A stretch of 64,000 nucleotides of DNA from an uncultured Eubacteriales bacterium. Lineage in GTDB: Bacteria > Bacillota > Clostridia > Oscillospirales > Acutalibacteraceae. Under the pieces are notes generated by a model. It was not told where the DNA came from. It did no database searches and worked only from the letters and a program-made list of their open reading frames with translations. The position numbers and the translations under genes are program-made. Within the stretch, counting starts at the first letter, position 1, and each line of letters starts with the position of its first letter. Below are positions 28,109 through 35,227 of this stretch, one piece after another. Location of the stretch: assembly GCA_900314355.1 (NCBI GenBank), contig OMUY01000038.1, positions 1 through 64,000 on the forward strand. The letters run 5' to 3'.

Positions 28109-28951
28109 TTAAGCCTCCTCACTACTTTCTGTCTTCTGAGCCTGCGGCTGATCAGGGTTTCGTCTGGGAGGTCTTCCCGTGCGCTGAGAGAAATTTCTTC
28201 CTCTGCCCTGTCTTCTGTCGCCGTCTCTTCTCTGTCTTCTGTCTCCGTCCTGACGGTCTCTGCGGAACGAATTTCTTCTTCTGTCATCTCTGTCTCTCGA
28301 TGAAGCGTTCTTATTTGCGTGGAGGATTTCGCCTCTGTAAATCCAGACTTTGACTCCGAGTCTGCCGTATGTCGTCTTAGCCTCGGCAAAGCCGTAGTCT
28401 ATGTCGGCACGGATTGTCTGAAGAGGAATTGTTCCCTCGTGATAAGTCTCGGATCTCGCGATTTCGGCGCCGCCCAAACGGCCGTTTACCTGAATCTTTA
28501 TTCCCTTTGCTCCGAGTCTCATCGTTCTCGAGATGGACTGTTTGACAGCACGTCTGAAGGAAACTCTTCTTTCAAGCTGACCCGCGATGCTTTCAGCTAC
28601 GAGCTGAGCGTTTAAGTCGGGCTGCTTGATTTCAATGATGCTTATAATTACATCCTTGTCTCCGCCGAGAATTTCCTTGCATTTCGCCTTGAGCTTCTCT
28701 ATCTCGGCGCCGCCTTTGCCTATGACAATTCCGGGCTTGGCGCAGGAAATATTTACTCTGATTCTCTTGGGGTCTCTTTCGATTTCAATCTTGGGTACTC
28801 CGGCGGGCTCCAAAACACTGAAAAGATATTTACGGAGGTTGTAATCGGAAACGAGTTCATCGCCGAAATTCTTTTTATCCGCATACCAGCGAGAATCCCA
28901 ATCCTTTATTACGCCGATTCTGAAACCGGTAGGATTAACTTTCTGTCCCAT
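28109..28951 (-). CDS. rpsC: Small ribosomal subunit protein uS3 with an extended tail
   Basis: 30S head protein at the mRNA entry tunnel that helps unwind mRNA. The KH domain ([21 protein letters not shown]) and C-domain ([21 protein letters not shown]) are normal. The length of 280 residues exceeds the common ~215-235 because residues ~225-280 form an arginine/aspartate/glutamine-rich tail (repeats of [24 protein letters not shown]). Such disordered tails occur on S3 of some Clostridia and may contact mRNA. It follows rplV after 22 bp. Confidence 0.97.
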   Translation of the reverse strand: MGQKVNPTGFRIGVIKDWDSRWYADKKNFGDELVSDYNLRKYLFSVLEPAGVPKIEIERDPKRIRVNISCAKPGIVIGKGGAEIEKLKAKCKEILGGDKDVIISIIEIKQPDLNAQLVAESIAGQLERRVSFRRAVKQSISRTMRLGAKGIKIQVNGRLGGAEIARSETYHEGTIPLQTIRADIDYGFAEAKTTYGRLGVKVWIYRGEILHANKNASSRDRDDRRRNSFRRDRQDGDRRQRRDGDRRQGRGRNFSQRTGRPPRRNPDQPQAQKTESSEEA

Positions 28952-28973
28952 TTGCTTTTATTTCCCCCTCTCC

Positions 28974-29327
28974 TCAGTCTTCTTTCTCTTGAAGAACAAG
29001 AGTGATATGAGATGTCTTTTTGTTTATTCTGTATGAACGTCCCTTAGCTCTCGGTCTCATTCTCTTGAGCGTGGGTCCCTGTCCAACAATCGCCTCGGCG
29101 ACGTAGAGGGATGAATAATCCATACCGAAATTGTTTTCCGCGTTAGCTATCGCGGATTTGAGAAGTTTTCCGATCGGTTCGCAGGCAGCCTTAGGGGTGT
29201 ACCTGAGAATCGCTTCTGCTTCGTCGACAGGCTTGTTTCTGATAAGATCGAGAACAAGACCTATTTTACGGGGAGTCATACGCACAAAGGTTGCTTTTGC
29301 GTAAGCTCTCTTAGTTTCATCAGCCAT
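28974..29327 (-). CDS. rplV: Large ribosomal subunit protein uL22
   Basis: Lines the nascent-chain tunnel with a beta hairpin, where macrolide resistance changes occur; 117 residues. [23 protein letters not shown] starts the fold, and [20 protein letters not shown] forms the hairpin. No unusual insertion is visible. It follows rpsS after 18 bp. Confidence 0.98.
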   Translation of the reverse strand: MADETKRAYAKATFVRMTPRKIGLVLDLIRNKPVDEAEAILRYTPKAACEPIGKLLKSAIANAENNFGMDYSSLYVAEAIVGQGPTLKRMRPRAKGRSYRINKKTSHITLVLQEKED

Positions 29328-29345
29328 TTGCTACACTCCTTTGAA

Positions 29346-29618
29346 TTAATTCGTCGTTTTCGCGCCTGCATGACCGCGGAACGTTCTCGTGGGGGCAAAC
29401 TCGCCTAATTTATGACCTACCATATCCTCGGTAACATATACCGGAACATGTTTTCTGCCATCGTGTACGGCGAACGTATGTCCTACAAACTCAGGAAAGA
29501 TGGTTGAGCTGCGCGACCAGGTCTTAAGTACCTGTTTTTCGCCTTTTTCATTCATTTCCTGAACTCTTTTAAGAAGCTTTTCCTGGACGTAAGGTCCTTT
29601 TTTAATACTTCTCGACAT
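29346..29618 (-). CDS. rpsS: Small ribosomal subunit protein uS19
   Basis: 30S head protein that pairs with S13; 90 residues. It begins [20 protein letters not shown] and has [22 protein letters not shown] and [16 protein letters not shown]. It follows rplB after 22 bp. Confidence 0.98.
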   Translation of the reverse strand: MSRSIKKGPYVQEKLLKRVQEMNEKGEKQVLKTWSRSSTIFPEFVGHTFAVHDGRKHVPVYVTEDMVGHKLGEFAPTRTFRGHAGAKTTN

Positions 29619-29640
29619 TTAACTCAATCTCCTTTCCCTA

Positions 29641-30474
29641 TTATTTATCGTTTACTCTCTTGACAATCATCTTGTCGGATGATTTCTTATGCTTTCTCGT
29701 CTTATAGCCCATCGCGGGTTTGCCCCACGGTGTCATAGGACCGGGATGTCCGATAGGAGCCTTGCCTTCGCCGCCTCCGTGAGGATGGTCGTTCGGGTTC
29801 ATAACAGAGCCTCTTACCGTCGGACGTACGCCGTGGTGACGTGTTTTTCCGGCTTTGCCTACCTTGACGTTCTCGTGATCGGTATTTGAAACCGTTCCGA
29901 TAGTTGCCATGCAGTCGGCGGGAATATTTCTGAGCTCGCCTGAAGGAAGTCTCAAAAGAGCGAGGCCGTTTTCCTTAGCCATGAGCTGAGCGGAATTTCC
30001 TGCAGCTCTCGCTATCTGACCGCCTCTGCCGGGTGTGAGCTCTATGTTGTAGACGAATGTACCTGTCGGTATATTCGAAAGAGGAAGAGCATTTCCGGGT
30101 CTGATGTCGGCGTCGGGACCTGCGACTACCTTGTCGCCTACTTTAAGTCCGTCGGGAGCGATTATGTACGACTTCGCGCCGTCTTCATACTGGATGAGGG
30201 CGATAAACGCCGAACGGTTGGGGTCATACTCAACTGTTTTTACTTCTGCCTGATCGCCGAGTCTCGATCTCTTGAAATCGATAACTCTGTATTTCTGGCG
30301 GTTTCCGCCGCCCTTATGGCGAACAGTGATTCTGCCGTAGGAGTTCCTTCCGGAATGTTTCTTCTGAGCTTCAAGAAGGCTTTTCTCGGGAGCTACCTTT
30401 GACAGCGACGAATAGTCTGTAACCGACATATTACGTCTGCCGTTTGACGTCGGTTTGTAGTTTTTAATAGCCAT
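29641..30474 (-). CDS. rplB: Large ribosomal subunit protein uL2
   Basis: One of the most conserved 50S proteins, needed for subunit joining and peptidyl transfer; 277 residues. It has [22 protein letters not shown] at the N-domain and the signature [21 protein letters not shown], whose histidine is functionally important. Unusually, 151 bp separate it from rplW instead of the normal few bases. Confidence 0.98.
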   Translation of the reverse strand: MAIKNYKPTSNGRRNMSVTDYSSLSKVAPEKSLLEAQKKHSGRNSYGRITVRHKGGGNRQKYRVIDFKRSRLGDQAEVKTVEYDPNRSAFIALIQYEDGAKSYIIAPDGLKVGDKVVAGPDADIRPGNALPLSNIPTGTFVYNIELTPGRGGQIARAAGNSAQLMAKENGLALLRLPSGELRNIPADCMATIGTVSNTDHENVKVGKAGKTRHHGVRPTVRGSVMNPNDHPHGGGEGKAPIGHPGPMTPWGKPAMGYKTRKHKKSSDKMIVKRVNDK

Positions 30475-30586
30475 TCGTTATTTTCCACTTGCCTTTCCGG
30501 TCTGTCAAGACCTTAGTTTATTTTTCGGACAGCTTAGCGGCCGGCTTGCCATACGTCACTGCCCGTTTTAAGCAAATAATAAATCA

Positions 30587-30618
30587 GAAAGAATGAAAAT
30601 TTAAATTTCCGTTCTTTC
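30587..30618 (-). other. Hairpin in the rplW-rplB intercistronic gap
   Basis: GAAAGAA (30587-30593) and TTCTTTC (30612-30618) enclose the self-complementary AAATTTAAATTT, giving an extended AT-rich stem just past the rplW stop. No U run follows, so termination is not implied; processing or an internal regulatory role is possible. Confidence 0.5.
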
Positions 30619-30625
30619 GTTCGGA

Positions 30626-30919
30626 TTAATACATTCCGTCGAAGAACTCGATGGGATCGGAATCGGCCTTGAGCGTTACAACGGCTTTCTTCCAGTCTGA
30701 TGTATATCCTGTGTAGCGGCCGTAATTTCTTTTGTGACCGCCTACATTGAGAGTGTTGACGGATTTGACTTTTACATTGAAAAGCTTTTCAACAGCAGCC
30801 TTAATCTCCGGCTTGTCAGCATCCTTGGCGACTCTGAATGTGTAAACTTTATTCGGAACTCCGACCATAGATTCCTCGGTGATGATCGGGCGGATAATTA
30901 CGTCCTGTGCGAATCTCAT
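30626..30919 (-). CDS. rplW: Large ribosomal subunit protein uL23
   Basis: Tunnel-exit protein and docking point for trigger factor and SRP; 97 residues. It shows IIRPIITEESM at the N-terminus and VEKLFNVKVKSVNTLNVGG followed by an RYTGYTSDWKKAVVTL end. The start overlaps the rplD stop in an ATGA junction. A 151-bp spacer with a hairpin separates it from rplB. Confidence 0.98.
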   Translation of the reverse strand: MRFAQDVIIRPIITEESMVGVPNKVYTFRVAKDADKPEIKAAVEKLFNVKVKSVNTLNVGGHKRNYGRYTGYTSDWKKAVVTLKADSDPIEFFDGMY

Positions 30920-31539
30920 GCGTAAACCTCCTCAATCTTTGCGACCGCGTCCTGTAAAACTACAAGAGAGTCATTGTTAAGAAGATCATATGTATTGATA
31001 GTCGATACGGTTGAAACCTTTACGCCCGGAATGTTTCTGAGTGAAAGATAAACCGTGCTGTCATTTTCGGGGAGAACCACTAAAGTTTTCTTTCCCGCGC
31101 CAATTGCCGAAAGAACAGCCTTGCCGTCCTTTGTCTTGACGCCGTCAAGTCCGAAGGAATCGAGAACTATCATCTCGCCGTCTCTTACCTTGGCGGATAA
31201 AGCCGACTTCATAGCAAGTCTTCTGACCTTCTTGTTAATAGCGAATCTGTATGATCTCGGCTTAGGTCCGAGAGCTACGCCGCCGTGATACCACTGAGGA
31301 GATCTCGTAGATCCCTGACGCGCGTTGCCCGTGCCCTTCTGTCTCCAGGGTTTTTTGCCGCCGCCGGAAACTTCTGCTCTTGTCTTAGTGGACTGAGTTC
31401 CCTGACGCTGATTCGCAAGATAATTTACTACTGCCATGTGCATAGCGGAGGTATTGGGCTCTATTCCGAAAACCGCATCGCTGGCGTTGACAGTGCCGAC
31501 TTCCTCGCCGGCTTTATTTAAAACTTTTAATTCAGCCAT
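30916..31539 (-). CDS. rplD: Large ribosomal subunit protein uL4
   Basis: 50S protein with a loop reaching into the nascent-chain tunnel; in E. coli it also represses the S10 operon. The 207-residue protein has the loop GGGKKPWRQKGTGNARQGST followed by RSPQWYHGGVALGPKPR. It is preceded by rplC (14 bp) and overlaps rplW. Confidence 0.98.
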   Translation of the reverse strand: MAELKVLNKAGEEVGTVNASDAVFGIEPNTSAMHMAVVNYLANQRQGTQSTKTRAEVSGGGKKPWRQKGTGNARQGSTRSPQWYHGGVALGPKPRSYRFAINKKVRRLAMKSALSAKVRDGEMIVLDSFGLDGVKTKDGKAVLSAIGAGKKTLVVLPENDSTVYLSLRNIPGVKVSTVSTINTYDLLNNDSLVVLQDAVAKIEEVYA

Positions 31540-31553
31540 CGATAATTACCTCC

Positions 31554-32192
31554 TTAAGCTTTTTTCTTGGCGTTTGTTATAACAACATAACCGCCCTTGG
31601 GACCGGGAACAGCTCCCCTGATCGCGATGAGATTGTTCTCGTTGTCAACCTTGACTACGGTGAGATTTTCAACCGTCGTCTTGTCGCAGCCGTAATGTCC
31701 GGCAAGCTTTTTGCCCTTGTAAACTCTTGACGGGTCTGAACAAGCTCCGAGGGAACCTGCGTGTCTCGCGACGGGACCCGAACCGTGAGTTTCTTTAAGT
31801 CTGCCGAAATTCCATCTCTTCATAACGCCTGCCGTGCCGTGGCCCTTTGAAGTGCCCTGAACGTCTACAACGTCGCCTGCAGAGAATGTGTCAGCCTTGA
31901 CTATCGTTCCCTTTGTGAAAGCGGAAGGATCGTCAAACTTGAATTCCTTGAGAACTTTCTGCGGAGCTGCGTCCGCCGCTTTGAAATGACCGCTGTCCGG
32001 TTTGTTCGTACGGCTTTCTTTCTTTACGTCAAAGCCCAGCTGTACCGCGCTGTAGCCGTCTTTTTCAGGCGTCTTGACCTGAACTACCGGGCAAGGTCCG
32101 GCTTCAACAACCGTTACGGGAATTACTTTGCCCGTAGCCTTGTCGAAAATCTGGGTCATACCGATCTTTTTGCCGATAATGCCTTGTTTCAT
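31554..32192 (-). CDS. rplC: Large ribosomal subunit protein uL3
   Basis: Early 50S assembly protein close to the peptidyl transferase centre; 212 residues. It begins MKQGIIGKKIGMTQIFD and carries GTSKGHGTAGVMKRWNFGRLKETHGSGPV, the conserved central extension. I chose ATG 32192 because AGGAGG lies close upstream; a start at 32228 would add 12 residues and cover that site. The same AGGAGGCACATTC sequence precedes both rplC and rpsJ. Confidence 0.97.
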   Translation of the reverse strand: MKQGIIGKKIGMTQIFDKATGKVIPVTVVEAGPCPVVQVKTPEKDGYSAVQLGFDVKKESRTNKPDSGHFKAADAAPQKVLKEFKFDDPSAFTKGTIVKADTFSAGDVVDVQGTSKGHGTAGVMKRWNFGRLKETHGSGPVARHAGSLGACSDPSRVYKGKKLAGHYGCDKTTVENLTVVKVDNENNLIAIRGAVPGPKGGYVVITNAKKKA

Positions 32193-32309
32193 TTGGAATG
32201 TGCCTCCTGTAAGATTATTGGTAGACATCTCTGCCTACATGACCTAACGGATATATTATAAAGAAATATATCTTACAAAATTAATTGTCCGAACTTATGT
32301 TCAAACATA

Positions 32310-32624
32310 TCAGAGCTTGAGCTCGATGTCGACGCCTGCGGGAAGTTCAAGAGCTGTAAGAGCCTCGACCGTCTTGTTTGTGGGTCTGATGATGTCGATA
32401 AGTCTCTTGTGAGTTCTCTGTTCAAACTGCTCACGGCTGTCTTTATACTTGTGTACGGCCCTCAATATCGTGACTACCTCTTTGTCTGTGGGAAGGGGTA
32501 CGGGACCGGATACCTGAGCGCCTGTTCTCTTAGCCGCTTCGACTATTCTCTCCGAAGCCTTGTCTACGAGATCGTGATCGTAGCTTTTAAGTCTGATTCT
32601 GATCTTTTTTTCCTTTTCTGCCAT
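32310..32624 (-). CDS. rpsJ: Small ribosomal subunit protein uS10 (NusE)
   Basis: 30S head protein that also acts as NusE in antitermination with NusB; 104 residues. It reads [50 protein letters not shown] core and [20 protein letters not shown] end. The ATG at 32624 follows AGGAGGCACATTCTA; the longer open frame upstream is leader sequence. It is the first gene of the S10-spc-alpha supercluster. Confidence 0.98.
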   Translation of the reverse strand: MAEKEKKIRIRLKSYDHDLVDKASERIVEAAKRTGAQVSGPVPLPTDKEVVTILRAVHKYKDSREQFEQRTHKRLIDIIRPTNKTVEALTALELPAGVDIELKL

Positions 32625-33005
32625 TAGAATGTGCCTCCTGAAATATTTAAGGCGATGATTTATGAGGTTTGAAAATCTTTCGTTTTCAATTTCGGAACAG
32701 CTCGGTTTTTTCCGCCATTCCGGCTCAAAACGGATTTTAATTTTTGTACTGAGCCGTGCGTTAAAACCCTGTCCTTTAAAAAATCCGGAAAACGATGTCC
32801 CGGACAATAAGACACCCCACTGCCAAAATGCCGAGTCGAACCGGAAAATCTGAGTCCGCGCTTGGTTCTGACATTGCCGCCCGGTTTAAAACCTGACATA
32901 CTCCGCGTCAGTTCCCTATGTCTTAGCATAGCCATCTGCCGCTTCAACGCCTATGAAGTCCTGCATTGGCGAGACGCAATAATGCCCCTTGTTGCAATAC
33001 AAGCA
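32625..33005 (-). promoter_or_regulatory. S10 operon 5' leader with a terminator-like hairpin
   Basis: The ~380 nt between the predicted start site and rpsJ contain no credible gene. On the minus strand they hold TCCGG-N11-CCGGA (32784-32804) followed directly by six U (32778-32783), a short intrinsic-terminator shape, plus CTGAC/GTCAG hairpin arms farther upstream. This suggests leader attenuation of ribosomal protein synthesis. L4-mediated control is known in E. coli, but I cannot match this leader to that structure. Bases 33041-33218, further upstream, show nothing recognisable. Confidence 0.5.
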
Positions 33006-33011
33006 ATAATT

Positions 33012-33040
33012 ATTATAGTCAATATAAAAAGCAAAATCAA
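33012..33040 (-). promoter_or_regulatory. Promoter of the S10-spc-alpha supercluster
   Basis: On the minus strand TTGATT (33035-33040) and a perfect TATAAT (33012-33017) are 17 bp apart. An A-rich tract (AAAAAAAAG, around 33047-33056) sits just upstream of the -35, like an UP element, as expected for a strong ribosomal promoter. Confidence 0.78.
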
Positions 33041-33218
33041 GCAAAACTTTTTTTTAAAGCCACAAAAACAGGGTAATTTTAAAATTTCTGCGTTTTGCAC
33101 AAAAATAATTCAAAATTCGACCGCCTCTACTCCGAAATAACAAAAAGTGACGCCCGAATCAACGCACAAAAACGGAATAATTCAAGCTCGATATGCATTT
33201 GACGGCAGGGAACATACG

Positions 33219-33258
33219 ATTTAAAAACCGGTTCCCGAATTTTTATCGGAAACCGGCT
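33219..33258 (-). terminator. Terminator of uraA
   Basis: On the minus strand CCGGTTTCCG and CGGGAACCGG form a stem around an AT-rich loop (33228-33256) and are followed by a U run. It lies about 52 bp past the uraA stop. Confidence 0.87.
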
Positions 33259-33309
33259 TATTTATTTTAATTCTACCGACATATTATCGGGATTATTCCT
33301 TTAATCGAA

Positions 33310-34785
33310 TCAGGATTTTTTCTCTTTCTTTTTTCTCGCCTGGTAATCTTCCTCGCTGATTTTTACGGAGGCGAAGTTGTCTACGTCGGCGGCGAGGTTG
33401 TCGTCGTTAATCTCATCGTCAGCCGGATGTTTGCCTCTGATAAGAAGGTTGGTGATAAGACCTGCGATAAGAGCCGTTGCGAGAGAAGTGATTGTAAGAA
33501 CAGAACCGCCTGTAATCTCGTTGTGTCCGAAGTTGAGAGTAAGACCGCCGATGCCTGTTACGAGAATAGCGGATACGACGTAGAGGTTTTTGTTGTCGCC
33601 GAGGTCGACGTTGTGAAGCATCTGAAGACCGGAGACAGCGATAAATCCGTAAAGAGCCACGCACGCGCCGCCCATTACGCATTTAGGAATTGAATTGACG
33701 AAAGCCACGAAAGGAGTGAAAAATGAAAGTATCATGCAGCATACGCCGGCAACGGAAATTGTGCTTGTCGAAGCGTCGCCCGTGATTGCCACGCAGCCGA
33801 TTGACTCGCCGTAAGTCGTGTTCGCGGCGCCGCCGAAGAATGCGCCTACGATAGAGCCGACGCCGTCGCCCATAAGAGTCTTGTCAAGTCCGGGATCCTG
33901 GAGAAGGTTTTTGCCTATGATGCTTGAAAGGTTCATGTGATCGGAAATGTGCTGAGCGAGTTCAACTACTGCTATAGGCACATAGATAAGAGCGATGTTG
34001 GCTATCGCCGTTCCGTCTATCGGCGCGAACTGACCTTTAGTCTCGATAGCTCTGAGGAAATAGAATTTTGGATAGTCGACTATAGATCTCCATGTGAAAG
34101 GAGAGAACGCGGTTTTGAAGGGAGTGAAGTCAAGGATTACGAGAGACTCGGCGCCTGTTCCTTTTCCTATAAGAGTGAGAACGAGAGCGAGAAGATATCC
34201 TGCCGCGACTCCGATGATGAAGGGGATAAGCTTCATTGATTTTGTTCCCTTGACAGAAGCGAGAACTATTATAAGGAACGTAAAGAAACCTACGAGTATT
34301 GTTATAAGAGAGTAGCCATCGCCTCCGTTGCCTGACATCCACGATGTGGCTGTTCCGGAAAGCGAAAGTCCTATCAATGTGACAATAGGCCCGATGATAA
34401 CGGCAGGCATGAGTTTATTTACCCATTTGGAGCCTGTGAACTTCATTATTACGGCAATTAACACATAGACGAGACCAGCGAAAAGAACACCGATCATTAC
34501 GCCCCAGTAGCCGTAATTCTGCTGAACGGTCGCGAGGTACGCGCCAAGAAATGTAAATGACGAACCGAGAAAAACAGGGCTTTTTCTTTTAGTGAAAAGA
34601 AGGTAAACAAGAGTGCCTATTCCAGCGCCGAACAATGCGGCGGCCGGATCGGATTCGAGTCCGTATCCCGTGACAATGATAGGAACAAGGAGCGTAGCCG
34701 CCATGATAGCTATCATCTGCTGAAGAGCGAAGACAAGGTTTTTCCCGAAAGGAGGTTTGTCACTTACGTCATAGATGAGTTTCAT
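33310..34785 (-). CDS. uraA: Uracil permease, NCS2 family
   Basis: Membrane symporter importing uracil (family substrates also include xanthine and uric acid). The 491-residue protein has about 12-14 hydrophobic segments. It shows the NCS2 hallmarks FALQQMIAIMAATLLVPIIV near the N-terminus, the substrate-site VVELAQHISD, and GGAANTTYGESIGCVAITG with the Q/E and T residues of UraA-like carriers. The cytoplasmic C-terminus is charged (SEEDYQARKKKEKKS). The PyrR-type attenuator upstream favours uracil over purines as substrate. AAGGGG precedes the ATG. Confidence 0.92.
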   Translation of the reverse strand: MKLIYDVSDKPPFGKNLVFALQQMIAIMAATLLVPIIVTGYGLESDPAAALFGAGIGTLVYLLFTKRKSPVFLGSSFTFLGAYLATVQQNYGYWGVMIGVLFAGLVYVLIAVIMKFTGSKWVNKLMPAVIIGPIVTLIGLSLSGTATSWMSGNGGDGYSLITILVGFFTFLIIVLASVKGTKSMKLIPFIIGVAAGYLLALVLTLIGKGTGAESLVILDFTPFKTAFSPFTWRSIVDYPKFYFLRAIETKGQFAPIDGTAIANIALIYVPIAVVELAQHISDHMNLSSIIGKNLLQDPGLDKTLMGDGVGSIVGAFFGGAANTTYGESIGCVAITGDASTSTISVAGVCCMILSFFTPFVAFVNSIPKCVMGGACVALYGFIAVSGLQMLHNVDLGDNKNLYVVSAILVTGIGGLTLNFGHNEITGGSVLTITSLATALIAGLITNLLIRGKHPADDEINDDNLAADVDNFASVKISEEDYQARKKKEKKS

Positions 34786-34837
34786 TTATTTTTCCCCTTT
34801 TGTAAAAATATTCATACATACTTCCTTCAAAACGACA

Positions 34838-34940
34838 GAAAAAAACCGACGCGTATACCATAATTGATATGGTATGACACACCGGCTTAAATATTTTTCT
34901 TTTCATAATCTTGCCGGCATCTCTGTACCGTATTTAAAGA
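34838..34940 (-). promoter_or_regulatory. PyrR-type transcription attenuator of uraA
   Basis: On the minus strand the leader reads UCUUUAAAUACGGUACAGAG then UGCCGG. CGGUA (34926-34930) pairs with UGCCG (34915-34919) around a CAGAGA loop, matching the PyrR-binding anti-antiterminator. GAUGCCGGC (34913-34921) can instead pair with GCCGGUGU (34879-34886) as antiterminator. The terminator is a long stem with AUACCAUA/UAUGGUAU (34855-34875) and AAGCCG/CGGUUU arms, then seven U (34838-34845). The three structures are mutually exclusive, as in pyr operons where UMP-bound PyrR favours termination. Confidence 0.85.
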
Positions 34941-34958
34941 CTTGTATGTATTGCTAAA

Positions 34959-34987
34959 ATATTATCATTATTCCGGTCGGATGTCAA
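34959..34987 (-). promoter_or_regulatory. Promoter of uraA
   Basis: Minus-strand TTGACA (34982-34987), a 17-bp spacer and TAATAT (34959-34964) form a near-consensus housekeeping promoter. Transcription should start near 34952, just before the PyrR-binding hairpin. Confidence 0.82.
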
Positions 34988-35115
34988 CATCAACAGACCA
35001 TTATTTTAAAAAAATCGTCTCAAATTTGTCATGTTTCCGATTATTAAAAAAAGCGAACCGAATAAATTTCCCGGAGTTGGATTTCCGATACAAAATAATT
35101 TATTCCAATCGGATT

Positions 35116-35145
35116 TAAAAAAACTTCCCCGTAAAACGGAGAAGT
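35116..35145 (-). terminator. Terminator of the giant-protein gene
   Basis: Minus-strand ACTTC-U-CCGU and ACGG-G-GAAGU form an 11-bp stem (35123-35145) followed by seven U. The opposite strand also has a U run, so it may work both ways. A second, perfect 7-bp hairpin without a U run (CCGCCGG/CCGGCGG, 35192-35213) lies between it and the stop codon. Confidence 0.85.
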
Positions 35146-35227
35146 CTTTTTTGTTGTTGCGATTAATTCAACCCGATTTTTCTCGAACGCCCCGCCGGAG
35201 ATTAAGCCGGCGGTTTGTCGATAAATT

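Noticed and set aside
28084..28389. Overlapping frame in the 3' part of rpsC
   Set aside because: It is the shadow of the arginine/aspartate repeat tail of S3.
32660..32947. Possible small gene upstream of rpsJ
   Set aside because: Composition is untypical, no homology is recognised, and the region fits a structured S10 leader better.
33041..33218. tRNA or small RNA in the gap between uraA and the S10 promoter
   Set aside because: No cloverleaf, no terminator-linked transcript and no conserved RNA motif could be drawn.
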